A stretch of 64,000 nucleotides of DNA. Source: Flectonema sp. DT1601. Lineage: Eukaryota > Euglenozoa > Diplonemea > Diplonemida > Diplonemidae. The position numbers and the translations under genes were made by a program. Shown piece by piece: positions 32,322-42,046 of this stretch; within the stretch, counting starts at the first letter, position 1; every line of letters starts with the position of its first letter. The notes under the pieces were generated by a model. That model did not search any database. It saw nothing but the letters and a program-made list of their open reading frames with translations, and was not told where the DNA came from. The stretch lies in the NCBI GenBank assembly GCA_964019425.1, contig OZ025786.1:1-64000 (forward strand), written 5' to 3'.

Positions 32322-33539
32322 GAGTGTTATTAATAAAGGAAACTGTTAACTCTAAAATGGTTAACTATTTTTTTGGGAAGCTTGACCCTAAAACTGCTTT
32401 TTAAAAAATAAAAATGGTAAAATTAAATAAAAATAATGAAAAGAGATTAAAGCTTTCTCAAGAAGGCTAAGGAAACGAAAGGGAAAAAGGTTGTCGGGGG
32501 ATTATTGAAAGCAGGGGATGAAGGTCGGGTCAGGGCTACTTCCCAGCCACAAAACCTTCATCTTAAAACCCCTGCAGCACTTGATGACTGCTCCTCATCT
32601 AATATGGGATCTAACCTACTAGTCCGCAGACGACTACCCTACTGACGGTGTTCCTATTAGTCAGTCAATAGTGTCCATCTACGACAGCGGGTCATCAAAT
32701 ACACAAGATAATAGAAAGAGAAAAAAAAGAGAGAATTGACTAACCCTGTACTGAACAACCATCTCAGAACGGAAGACGGTTGTTGACAATAAATATTTAT
32801 TGAACATTTTAAAAAATCTTTTTCGTTCTTACAATACTTGTTAAATGCAAAATAAAAAAGTAAACTTAAACTTAATCTTCATTGAAGATCTCGAAATTAA
32901 TTCGTACTCATATCCCTGAATAAGGTACATAATATTATGTGTCCCAAATTCCAATTAAAATTCATAGTAATTCATCATGGCGGTACATTTGTACTCCGAA
33001 TCAGCCAAATTATTCAGCACCAATTGGTACTTAGGACTAAGTATACAGCTTTGAATTGTATATACTCTTCTTAGCTGCTACTGCCTCTAAATAAACATTT
33101 AAAATCAACCAAATTATTATTGAAAAACACAGTAGAAACGATTATAACTTTAAAACAAATTTCTTCCAAACAAACGAACGATAACCAACCGAAGATACGC
33201 CCTTAAAGAAACAGGTAACAAAAGCTACCGTTTAGTTCAAATCCTCACACTTTATGGAGGGATGAGGCGTATAATAAAATATGAAATACAAATCCATGCA
33301 ATTCATTTATTTTGATACATACTCCACACGAAGGCATGATTGTCCCCCGGGTATATTTATAACTTGATACTAATATTAAATGGAAAGCAACTTGAAACTG
33401 GCAAAAACGAGAATAGGGTTCAGCCAAACCTGGTTGCAATAAAAGAAATCAACAGTTGGTATCGATAAAAAACCTCCTGGTAGGGGGAGAATTAATGTGA
33501 GATTCCCGATTCCACACTTAGATACATATAAGCACTGTA
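32322..33539. other. Gene-free AT-rich stretch
   Basis: No coding region stands out. A block at about 32520-32700 is more GC-rich and locally self-complementary, possibly the 3' UTR of a lost retroelement. The rest is AT-rich. Confidence 0.5.
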
Positions 33540-33779
33540 AATAGTTAGTTAGTTAGTTAGCAAGTCCATCAGACCACCGAGTATCGGTTAGGTAGACACT
33601 CAAAGAGTACCGGGTGGCTCTTCTGAGGGTCCCCAATACTGCGGCAGTAGGAAGAACCTAATCCCGGGGGATTATTTTGTTAGTATCAGCACAGGGCATA
33701 CTAGATCAGGAGACCTAGAAACACTTTGCTTCCACCTTGTCCGGTATACTAGCAGGAAACCACGCAATTAAGTAAACAA

Positions 33780-33780
<1 letters not shown>

Positions 33781-33823
<43 letters not shown>
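33781..33823 (+). repeat. 43-bp poly(A) tract inside LINE-C 3' UTR
   Basis: A near-pure A run on the plus strand, i.e. T's in the LINE-C sense strand, between the ORF2 stop and the structured 3' UTR. It has the wrong polarity for a LINE-C tail. Confidence 0.8.
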
Positions 33824-33824
<1 letters not shown>

Positions 33825-33950
33825 AGTTCTAATCTGAAACACTAAATAAACTTGATATTATGATGAAAAAATAAAACAAAATAAAATAATATAAGATAAC
33901 ATAAAATAAAATAGATGAATTTAATAACTCAGTAAACACAGTTGATGATT

Positions 33951-36900
33951 TCAGGGATTAATTTTGAATAGTATATCTATGTAACTCCGAGTCGGAGGAC
34001 CTCGCACCTTGTAGTCGAACCACTTCCGTTCTATCCGCTCATAGTTGGCGTAGTGGATCTTATTGAGCAGATCAGTAAATTGAGTCTTTTCTATACCATT
34101 ATAGCAGAAAAGCTCAACTGTCCACAGAAAATTGTGTATTTCCTCGATCACCGTGTGATTGTAGGCATTATCGATGGCTTGTAAGACTTCGAGCTTATCT
34201 CGAGAAGTGAGTTTCGGAAGGTTAGAGAATTTAACAAGATGCCTCAATAACCACTGTCTCGGCAGGGCCGCACGCAGCGGAAAGCTCTGCAGGTAGCTCT
34301 CCAGGTCCTTCAGCATTGCAGCTAGTTTCGGCTGATTCTCTGTGGCAAAGAACGTATGGTGGTGTTGTCCGTCATTTGTCGGGTCATCGCATTGCGGGAT
34401 GTCCGGGAAGAATTGCTGCACTATGATCCTCGCGCCATTACATCTCGAGAGAAGGTGATGTGCGTCTGTGTCGGTGTGATTACAGAATCGACAGTCAGTA
34501 AGACCCAAGGCAGGGAGCTTTACCAGTTCGTGATGACCCGTTCTCACTCGGGCTATAATAATCTCGTCACTTCTTAAAAGGTCCTGATGGAACTTCTGTA
34601 CCCTACCAGACGATGTTGCCAAGTTGTGGACGTGTCGCGTATCTCGGGAGCGAAGCCATGCTTTTCTGACTTGGTTCACAATTGAACATTGAGCCATTCG
34701 GTAGTCAAAGGGAACCTCCGTGAGCGGTATCTCAGATGACGCAGCTTTGGAAGCCAGGCTATCAGCTAACTCATTTCCAATAACACCACAATGAGAAGGT
34801 ACAAACTGCATCGTAAACGGGCGATTCAGGGTGGAAATCTGGCTGAGAATCTCGTGGTTGGTGCGCGAATGCTGGCAGAGGTACCCCTTGGCCAAGCTAC
34901 TCAGCGATGACTGGCTGTCGGATATGATGTGTATCCTGCCGTTCGGTAGTTGTGGCGAATTATCGCGGACGATATCCAGAGCCGAGATCAAAGCCCTCTG
35001 TTCTGCGTTGTAAATCATCAGAGAGGGGTTATAGCGCTGTAGCTTCGTGTAACATTTATTTCGGAAAACCAAGACCGCAGCATTCCCACAGTGGTAACAC
35101 CCATCTTTGTCCTCAAAGTAAGAAGCATCTGTATAAACACGTGCAATCGCAGGTGGCAAGGATTCGATTGATGCAAGGGCATAATTTAGGTTGTGCTCTG
35201 TGTCTGGTGACTTACGAAAGTCCCTTGAAGGCAGAACCGTGACGTTTGGAGGAGGTTCCCAAGGAGCCTGATGGTGAGGCAGGTAGAATCTGGACTTGAC
35301 ACTGGGCGTCGGGAAGCATTTCGAGAAGTGGGTTGCTGAGGATTCCCAACGTCCTTCCTCCCCCTCTCCATTGAAAAGACTCCAGGTCGGAGCATTCTCT
35401 GCGTATCGTTGGTAACGTTCGTAGATGAGAGCCATGGATTTAGCCAGGTGTTGTTTGAATGGTAGGATGTCGGATTCTACTGAAACAGCTTGGACCGAAG
35501 CTGATGAAGAGCAACCAGTTAGCTTAAGCATGAGCTTCCTGTGTATGGTTTCTACGCGTTTCCATGAGTCTCGGCGGAGATAGGGTGCATATGCTGCAAG
35601 TCCGTGGTAAGCTCTCGCTAGTACAAGGCCGTTAACAAGTTGCCTTAGCACTTCAGTTTTAATTTCGAAAGATGAGATCATCTTCAAGAGACCAATTCCC
35701 CGTTTCATAGTGCTAGTCACCTTATTCAGCTGGGGTTCGAATGTCAGTCTATCGTCAATCAGCACACCCAGGTAGCGAGCATGTTCAACACGGCGAATAG
35801 GTATTGCTGTAAAAATGTCAAGCTTCTTCTTGCCAACCCTGCTGCGAAAATCGGTTCGAGTTGATACGTCTCTCCCATTCACTGTCAAGGGAAAGACGGG
35901 ACCACTTTCCAAATTTAACTGAGCGCCAGGACCTTCGTCTAATTTGTCCAACAAGAGCGACGGTTGGGAGAAGGATTCTAGTCTTTTCGTTGATGGTAGG
36001 TACAGCCTAGGGAATCTGCAGAGACCCTTGCCGGAGTCAAATCGAGTGCCGATCGCCAGGAATTCGGTCTTGGCCTGCGACAAACTCATGTTCGAGTCAG
36101 AGAGCCAGCTTTCTACCTGTCCAATCGCTTCATTGGCCTTGGTTTCAAGGTCTCCAATCTTATTGCTGCTCACAAATACTGAGAGGTCATCAGCGTAGAG
36201 CAGTTTAATGTCTGCTTTCGTGACAGACTGCGGGAGTGTGTCGACGTACAGCCTGAAAAGGAGAGGTCCCAGAATACTACCCTGCGGTACCCCCTTATTA
36301 CAACCAATATCCTTCGAGTATGTTTTTCCATAAAGAAGCCGCGCTGAACGGTTCGAAAGGAAGTCCACTAACCATCGTACATATGGTTTGGGCAACAGCG
36401 GGATAAGTCTTTCTACTAATATACGATGGCTTACGTTGTCGAAAGCTCCGGAGATATCAAAGAAGAGTAATACGCCACATTTTTCGAAGTCTTGTCTGGT
36501 TTCCGACGCAGCGTTAGCCAAGATCGCAATATTTTCATCCGTAGTTCTGCCAGGAACAAAGCCTGACTGATTGGGGTCTAAGCTCCCCTCCAATAGGTGT
36601 TCCAATCGGCGAAGGATAAGAGCTTCAATGAATTTTGCAACAATAGAAGTCATTGAAATAGGGCGGTACGAAGAAGGTTCTGAGGGGTCTTTTCCATTGC
36701 CTTTGAGAAAAGGAATGACGTTTGCCTTTTTGAAACACTCGGGGAGGATACCTCGTCTTAGAGACCAGTTGGCTATACGAAGGAGTACCAAAATCATTTG
36801 CGGTCCCAGATGTAGAAGCATGTTATTCGAGATGGAGTCCGGTCCTGCACTGTTTGTTCTCTTGAGGGAACTGAACACAGCCCGGGCTTCTTCCTGCGAG

Positions 36901-38105
36901 AAAGGACTACACTCCGGAGTTTCATAGTCACCAGGTTTTACCTTTGGAGCTTCTGGCCTAGTACTGTCAGAGCCGCTTGGGAAGAAACGGCTTATAAGCG
37001 ACGTCATTGGAGCTCGTGGTGTTGGAAGTGCCGTCTTATCACCCCTGAGTTCCCGTATTTTTCTGTAGGTCCACGAGAAGCCCTTATCACAACCTTGGGA
37101 GGCTACTTGGCTGGGGGATAGAGGAGCTAGGATACGTTCCCTTCCCTTGTGTCGAGGCTTGCACCACTTGTTGGGTAGCTTGGCGATTGCTACTTTTTCT
37201 ACCGTATGGACAAAGTTGTTTGAGAGTTTCTTCAAGGATTTTATCTTTAATAGTCGTGTTGTGTGTGATTCCAATGTATCAGAAAAGGCTGTCCAGTGTG
37301 CATCTTGGAACTGATTGAGGAGCCATTTGCGGTGTGGTGGTGAGTTGCTAAAGTTTGAGAAAGTCGTGATATCGAAGTCCGCTAAGATAGGTGTATGATC
37401 CGACATTAGTGCGTCAGGGTCATATTGGCAAACGCTCAGACATTTATGCTGAGGAGAGTGTAAGACCAGATCGGGGGTTGTACCGTGTTTCGGAATCGTC
37501 GGTTTGAGCTGAACTAACTCCAATCCATTGTCATTTATCCAGTCAAAGACCGTTGAGCCTGCTGATTTTGTAGGGACTTTCTGTGACCAGGATTCATGAT
37601 GGGCGTTAAAGTCACCAAAAGCCATGTCACCTAGATCGTATGATGATGGAAGGCGTGAAACACCGGGTGGAATATATATATTCTTAAAAGTTATGGAACC
37701 TATTGTTGAAGCGAGGCTGAATTCCAGCGCCTCAATGTCGGAGGATCCAGATGATACGTCGTTGTTGTGAGAGATCTTTAAACCATTTCTGAAATACGTC
37801 AGTAGGCCACCACCCCGGCTCTTGGAGACTGTCTTCCTGTCTCTCCTAATGTACGAGTACCCATCCATATGTAAAAGATCACTGTTGTTCTTATTCAGCC
37901 AGGTCTCCTGCAGGTTTATTATATCAGGGTTTGTTGCGTTAACGATGGACTCTAAGGCTGCTCTAGTGTTAGTAAGCGACCTTAGATTCCAGGATAAAAT
38001 TCTCAGAGGACCCGGGTTTTGTTCTATCCCCGATCGGATTAGGAGCTGCCTCGCGGTGACCGTCAGATGGAAATCCCTGCTGGGATGTGGTTGGGGATGT
38101 CGTTG
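33951..38105 (-). CDS. LINE-C ORF2: 2A-like leader, endonuclease, RT, RNase H
   Basis: The open frame runs 1,384 codons from the ORF1 stop; the first ATG is codon 80 (37868), already past the endonuclease motifs LSWNLRS and LQETW. Other endonuclease motifs are FGDFNAHH and MSDHTP. RT motifs: GFVPGRTTDENIA, FFDISGAFDNVSH, GVPQGSILGPLLF and YADD (about 558 residues after that ATG). RNase H: YTDASYF, YNAEQRALI, IISDSQSS, PSHCGVIGNELADSLAS. The terminal zinc motif is CRFCNHTDTDAHHLLSRC. Lacking an initiator, it is probably made as an ORF1 extension. A segment of about 90 residues between the RT palm and the RYLGVLIDD motif is longer than usual. Confidence 0.92.
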   Translation of the reverse strand, partial: QRHPQPHPSRDFHLTVTARQLLIRSGIEQNPGPLRILSWNLRSLTNTRAALESIVNATNPDIINLQETWLNKNNSDLLHMDGYSYIRRDRKTVSKSRGGGLLTYFRNGLKISHNNDVSSGSSDIEALEFSLASTIGSITFKNIYIPPGVSRLPSSYDLGDMAFGDFNAHHESWSQKVPTKSAGSTVFDWINDNGLELVQLKPTIPKHGTTPDLVLHSPQHKCLSVCQYDPDALMSDHTPILADFDITTFSNFSNSPPHRKWLLNQFQDAHWTAFSDTLESHTTRLLKIKSLKKLSNNFVHTVEKVAIAKLPNKWCKPRHKGRERILAPLSPSQVASQGCDKGFSWTYRKIRELRGDKTALPTPRAPMTSLISRFFPSGSDSTRPEAPKVKPGDYETPECSPFSQEEARAVFSSLKRTNSAGPDSISNNMLLHLGPQMILVLLRIANWSLRRGILPECFKKANVIPFLKGNGKDPSEPSSYRPISMTSIVAKFIEALILRRLEHLLEGSLDPNQSGFVPGRTTDENIAILANAASETRQDFEKCGVLLFFDISGAFDNVSHRILVERLIPLLPKPYVRWLVDFLSNRSARLLYGKTYSKDIGCNKGVPQGSILGPLLFRLYVDTLPQSVTKADIKLLYADDLSVFVSSNKIGDLETKANEAIGQVESWLSDSNMSLSQAKTEFLAIGTRFDSGKGLCRFPRLYLPSTKRLESFSQPSLLLDKLDEGPGAQLNLESGPVFPLTVNGRDVSTRTDFRSRVGKKKLDIFTAIPIRRVEHARYLGVLIDDRLTFEPQLNKVTSTMKRGIGLLKMISSFEIKTEVLRQLVNGLVLARAYHGLAAYAPYLRRDSWKRVETIHRKLMLKLTGCSSSASVQAVSVESDILPFKQHLAKSMALIYERYQRYAENAPTWSLFNGEGEEGRWESSATHFSKCFPTPSVKSRFYLPHHQAPWEPPPNVTVLPSRDFRKSPDTEHNLNYALASIESLPPAIARVYTDASYFEDKDGCYHCGNAAVLVFRNKCYTKLQRYNPSLMIYNAEQRALISALDIVRDNSPQLPNGRIHIISDSQSSLSSLAKGYLCQHSRTNHEILSQISTLNRPFTMQFVPSHCGVIGNELADSLASKAASSEIPLTEVPFDYRMAQCSIVNQVRKAWLRSRDTRHVHNLATSSGRVQKFHQDLLRSDEIIIARVRTGHHELVKLPALGLTDCRFCNHTDTDAHHLLSRCNGARIIVQQFFPDIPQCDDPTNDGQHHHTFFATENQPKLAAMLKDLESYLQSFPLRAALPRQWLLRHLVKFSNLPKLTSRDKLEVLQAIDNAYNHTVIEEIHNFLWTVELFCYNGIEKTQFTDLLNKIHYANYERIERKWFDYKVRGPPTRSYIDILFKINP
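38007..38033 (-). other. 2A-like ribosome-skipping motif in LINE-C
   Basis: Codons for SGIEQNPGP, preceded by RQLLIR, lie 25-33 residues after the ORF1 stop and just ahead of the endonuclease. The 2A consensus is GD(V/I)ExNPGP; the C-terminal E-x-N-P-G-P core is complete, while the Asp position is Gly. 2A-like sequences are known at ORF2 N-termini of some trypanosome and animal LINEs. Confidence 0.7.
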
Positions 38106-38111
38106 CTATTG
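38103..38111 (-). promoter_or_regulatory. Candidate readthrough site CAA-UAG-CAA
   Basis: ORF1 ends AAG-CAA-TAG-CAA-CGA. CAA-UAG-CAA is the core of the tobacco mosaic virus-type leaky stop (UAG-CAR-YYA); the following codon, CGA, fits only partly. The frame is open on both sides. Confidence 0.65.
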
Positions 38112-40148
38112 CTTTGACATAGAACTCCGGTGAGGCGTCCTACCCCGTGATCTGCTGGGGGTATTCGTTCTGTCCCCGTAGGGAGAGAAGGAGTCTTGTA
38201 GCTGCTTTGCCACCTCTGATTCCTGTCCCAGGACTGATTTAGACCTGATTCTGTTCAGCATCGTCTTGTTGGATGCTTTCTTCGGAGGTGCCTTCGTGAC
38301 TGGTGCTGTTGTGACTTCAGCAGTTGGAGGCTGTGCCGGCTTACCGTGCACCGGAGGTTTCATGTTCTGAGGTGGCACTTCAGTTGTTTCCGCAAGAGGA
38401 GACCCTTCCGGCGATGAGGACTGTTGAAGAACAGTGTGTTCGATCGAGAGTTTCTGCTCGTGCATTTGGTTAAGCCGAGCTAACAACTCCGATATTCTTC
38501 GTGACAGGTTAGCCACTTCGTCGGTGAGTCGGGAGTTCTGTTCCTGCATTTTAACTTGCTGTTTCAGAAGATCTTGGATGCGAGCGTCTCTGTCTTCTAA
38601 TGACGCCTGTGTCCGTGCTGACTGGTCCTTCTGTTGTTGATCTTGACGAGCCATGAGATCCGAGGCCTGTTCTGTTAAGCCCGTCACTTTGTCGGTTAGG
38701 TGGCCGTTCTGGACCTGCATCTGTCGCTGTTGTTTGAGAAGTTCTCCGATTCGAGTGTCCTTAGCGGAGTCGGATGGGGACGTAGTGTCAGTTGGGGTGC
38801 TGTTGTCCGGTGAAGGAGCAGAGTCATCTGGTGAGCTATCATCTATTGTTGAAGTAGGGAGCGATGGATATTCCGCTTCGTTACGTGGTGGCGGTTCTCG
38901 TTTGGACTCTCGGTTTATAGTCAGGAGGCCATGTCCCTTGCAGTGAACGGTGGAGAAGGTCGGTTCTTCTAGTGATTTCACTACAAAGAAACCTCTGCTA
39001 CCCTTCTTCCTGTGGTGAGTCGCTGTGTCTACAATCCAACCCTGTCCACCTAGAATCTTGATGAGGTCTGTAGTGCTGATCCTATGGAGAGAGGGACCTG
39101 TTATGAAGTAGCGGGTACCCGGTGTTGGAGGAGGCATGGCTAGTTGTCCCAGAGTCTTACGTGTATCTAGTTCCCTTCCCGGGTAAGTAACTAAACCAAG
39201 CTTCTTCGTTCCACGAAGAAGGATGACTGCCGCGTCGCAATAATCTGCAGCCTTGCGGGCAGTATTTAAGTCTGCTGTGTCCAGTCTGATCACGACTGTT
39301 TTCGGTAGGTCTTCTTGTATGTGTCTCGAAGCAGAGATAAAGAAGCCCTTGTGTTCCGCTGGAACGTGCGCTTGCAGGCGGTGAACTGCATCAGTAGGTA
39401 TACGAAGGTTCACCGATGACACCTTCGGGGTGCGGACTTTAGATGCCCATATCTGGTGACGGTCTATGGGAGAGAAAGAGTGGTTCTTCGCAAAGTCGTT
39501 GTAGATCTTCAAGGCCGCTGCAGATAGATCCGAGGTTGAGAGTGCTTCGGTCTCACCGTGTCCAGAGTGGTAGTTCAGTTGAACCACTCCGTTCGATACA
39601 GGATCCCCGCCCGAACGGACTAAAAGTTTGGCTATGGAGCCTGAGATTGTCGTTGCGTAGGCCTTGCGGACTACCGTCTTACCATCTAAGAGCAAAGGTA
39701 CTTGAATAAGGGTACCTTTACCCGGGTCTTCAGTTGTAATTGCCGTTAAACGGCCTGTGTTGCTTCGTCGTTGGAGTTGTGGTATCTGGTCTGTCGGTAA
39801 CAGAAATACAGCCGAAGCCACTGCAGGGTTGTTGATGACTTCACAGCCATCTTTGACCTTAAGGTCCCAATCCTCGTCGCGGAGTTGAGCCTTCCCCCAC
39901 GGTTTTGCTGGTTTTAGTTGTCTGGACACTACTGTTGCCCATGACGAGTTCTTCTTCGTATCTTCAGAACCCGTCTGCCTCGGTGTTTTCGACTTTGGTC
40001 TCGGTGATGGAGCCGTTCTCGGTGGAGCTGCCTTCGGTCTCGACACTGATGGCGGCGGAGGTTGCTTGTTCCTGCCATCTTGCGTGTTAGCTACCATGCT
40101 TAGCAGGGCGCTTAACAAGGTCTTCAACTGGACCCTCTTCTTTTTCAT
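38106..40148 (-). CDS. LINE-C ORF1
   Basis: A 680-residue protein from a clear ATG. Its N-terminus is basic and Pro-rich; the middle (about 100-410) is folded, with two probable RRM-like alpha/beta units (RIPTDAVHRLQAHVPAEHKG; TRYFITGPSLHRISTTDLIK). After an acidic Ser/Asp/Pro linker come two related coiled-coil repeats (residues about 460-500 and 525-570; LLKQQRQMQ and LLKQQVKMQ), then a basic tail ending in SSMSKQ. No CCHC knuckle is present. The coiled coils suggest multimerisation of an RNA-binding nucleoprotein. It ends in a TAG in a leaky context, in frame with ORF2. Confidence 0.85.
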   Translation of the reverse strand: MKKKRVQLKTLLSALLSMVANTQDGRNKQPPPPSVSRPKAAPPRTAPSPRPKSKTPRQTGSEDTKKNSSWATVVSRQLKPAKPWGKAQLRDEDWDLKVKDGCEVINNPAVASAVFLLPTDQIPQLQRRSNTGRLTAITTEDPGKGTLIQVPLLLDGKTVVRKAYATTISGSIAKLLVRSGGDPVSNGVVQLNYHSGHGETEALSTSDLSAAALKIYNDFAKNHSFSPIDRHQIWASKVRTPKVSSVNLRIPTDAVHRLQAHVPAEHKGFFISASRHIQEDLPKTVVIRLDTADLNTARKAADYCDAAVILLRGTKKLGLVTYPGRELDTRKTLGQLAMPPPTPGTRYFITGPSLHRISTTDLIKILGGQGWIVDTATHHRKKGSRGFFVVKSLEEPTFSTVHCKGHGLLTINRESKREPPPRNEAEYPSLPTSTIDDSSPDDSAPSPDNSTPTDTTSPSDSAKDTRIGELLKQQRQMQVQNGHLTDKVTGLTEQASDLMARQDQQQKDQSARTQASLEDRDARIQDLLKQQVKMQEQNSRLTDEVANLSRRISELLARLNQMHEQKLSIEHTVLQQSSSPEGSPLAETTEVPPQNMKPPVHGKPAQPPTAEVTTAPVTKAPPKKASNKTMLNRIRSKSVLGQESEVAKQLQDSFSPYGDRTNTPSRSRGRTPHRSSMSKQ

Positions 40149-40213
40149 TGTTTTTTTGGAGATGTTACTGAGGGGAGACGCACCTTACTGCTCTTTCACC
40201 GTATTGTTTGGAT

Positions 40214-40235
40214 CGAGATCAATAAAGTACAGAAA
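40214..40235 (-). promoter_or_regulatory. Conserved LINE 5'-end motif (LINE-C copy)
   Basis: The minus strand contains CTGTACTTTATTGATCTCG, matching LINE-A with two differences over 22 bases. The adjoining 27 bases (40229-40255) recur exactly at 27572-27598. Confidence 0.5.
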
Positions 40236-40440
40236 CTGTAGCTTTAGAATCGTTGGTACACTGGGTTAACGGACGATGAACAATCGGAAATGAAAAATAA
40301 TCAAGTCAAGTTTGAGGGGATTCATCTTGAGTGTAGGTGCGTCTGTGTGAAAGAAGAATAAATCTGAGGATTCCACATAGTAGCAAAACATAACAGGTAG
40401 CACTAGGGAGTTGAGGAATGGGGGAATAAACAAACACCCT

Positions 40441-40482
40441 ACGGTAGAAAGTCTAAAAGAGATGGTAGAAAGTCTAAAAGAG
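40441..40482 (+). repeat. 21-bp tandem duplication
   Basis: Two copies of a 21-bp unit containing GGTAGAAAGTCTAAAAGAG in otherwise gene-free sequence (40256-40608). Confidence 0.8.
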
Positions 40483-40608
40483 GAAGCGGGGGATGTACAG
40501 TGGTATAAAATTAGACAGGTGACGGTGATAAATATATACATCAATATAGATGTGTATGTAGGCAAGATTCGTATTTTCTACAACCTATTTGCTTTCATCG
40601 AAAAACTA

Positions 40609-42046
40609 TTAGAAGTACAGATTAAATGCGTTGTTTTCGGTGATAATCTCGTTACGTCGTGCATTCAGATATAGCTTCAGATTCTCAGGATCCGGGTGTT
40701 TAATTTTAACAGTGTAGTGATTCTCTGATATACGAGTTGGATTGCGAAGACGACGTGAGTGTACATCTGATCCAGGATAGGCATACAAAACATGCAGAGT
40801 TATACGTTCATTGGTGTTATTATCATCGTCAATCATGAAAAATGTGACACCAGTTACATTACCACCCCCACGACCATCATACATCTGATGGTGATTTGCA
40901 TCTAAGATCAAGCGATTGTTTGTCTCTTGATGGGTACAACTCCCCTCCCGTTCGTTCTTTAATATGAGCCCACTCCGCTTTACACTGACCTATTTTGAAC
41001 ATGTCCGGATTTATAGGTGACTCGTTCTCAATGTCCTCTGTTGTAAGTTTTGATGTACTCTCCGCAGTTGTTTCTGATTGAGCAGCATCTATTGCGTCCC
41101 AGTTTCTACGTTTGGGGAAACCACTACTATCGTAGCGGTCTTTGAATATTTGGCGCCCAAGGGATTCGTTGGACTCTAACACTTCGAATCTCAACGGCAG
41201 CTCTTCATTGTATCTTCTAACCAGATCCCTTATAGCAACCAACATCTTTGATGCTTTGTTACCGTTCCGGAAGTGCAACTTGACTCGTAAACCTGTGTCC
41301 GATTTGATTGCCTCACCTTCCGCAACATTGTAACTGATATCGCATGGTTCGTAGGCCAGATTGTTCTCTGCTAACATATACAGTGTTTTTCGCAATTCCC
41401 GCATGCGAGCTCCATTTGGTATCAAGCAGTCCACCTTGTAAATGCGTTCAGTCTGTTGTAACTTAATCGGTGATGTTTCGTCACTACCACCATCCCTGCT
41501 GCGCTTGTCCCGGTTTGGTGATCCAATGCTGAGTGCAGATATCTGTTTTGACAGGTAATCCCCACTAGTCAAATGTGCAAGTGCTTCCTTTGCTTCGGCG
41601 ATGTTTTGTGTAACCATATCCTTAAGGATCTCAGCTTTCATGGATTCATCTGAGTTTGGTTTGGTTTTCATTGTGAATATCAAATTCATTAGTTCCCCCT
41701 GCCATTTCTCTATCTTTGCATCCAATCTCAGCTTTTCCTCATTTGCTTTGGCCTCGGCAATGTTTGCTTCTAACAGCATAACTTCTTGTTCAAGAGCTGC
41801 AATCGTATTGTATACATCGAGAGCTCGCTTCTCATCTCTATTGAGGTTTCCTTCATCAAATGCTTCCTTCACTAACAAATTTTCCTCAACCTTAGGATTT
41901 AAGGCGAGGGTGATTAACTTCTTCTTATCCAACTCAGCTTTTTTCTTTCCAAGATTCGCCTGCCATTTCGCGATCTTCTCCTCCAATCTCAGCTTTTCCC
42001 CACTTGCTTCCCTTGCCAACTGTAACACGATACTTTGTTCTTCCAT
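40609..42046 (-). pseudogene. Coiled-coil plus HNH_2-like nuclease gene, frameshifted
   Basis: Start ATG at 42046 (MEEQSIVLQ); the open frame extends further upstream only from a GTG. The N-terminal ~170 residues form two related coiled-coil units (EEKIAKWQANLGKK; DAKIEKWQGELMNL). A folded middle contains YKVDCLIPNGARMRELRKTL. The C-terminus has AEWAHIKERTGGELYPSR, and in another frame (40911-40609) LILDANHHQMYDGRG, the A-H-I...N-x2-L-L-x-A...H-x3-D pattern of HNH_2-type domains. The shift is one base at about 40935. It sits among the other nuclease genes but has its own header. The nuclease call is moderate. Confidence 0.45.

Larger units (their letters stand above)
33540..40255 (-). mobile_element. 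LINE-C, apparently intact non-LTR retrotransposon
   Basis: A full-length minus-strand element: 5' motif at 40214-40235, ORF1 (40148-38106), ORF2 in the same frame directly after one TAG (38105-33951), and a 3' UTR of about 400 bp with a structured GC-rich segment (33590-33700). It appears to end in a short (CTAA)4 repeat (33543-33559) rather than poly(A). No frameshift or extra stop was seen in either ORF, unlike LINE-A and LINE-B. The domain set (EN, RT, RNase H, CCHC) matches LINE-A. It may be recently active. Confidence 0.9.
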
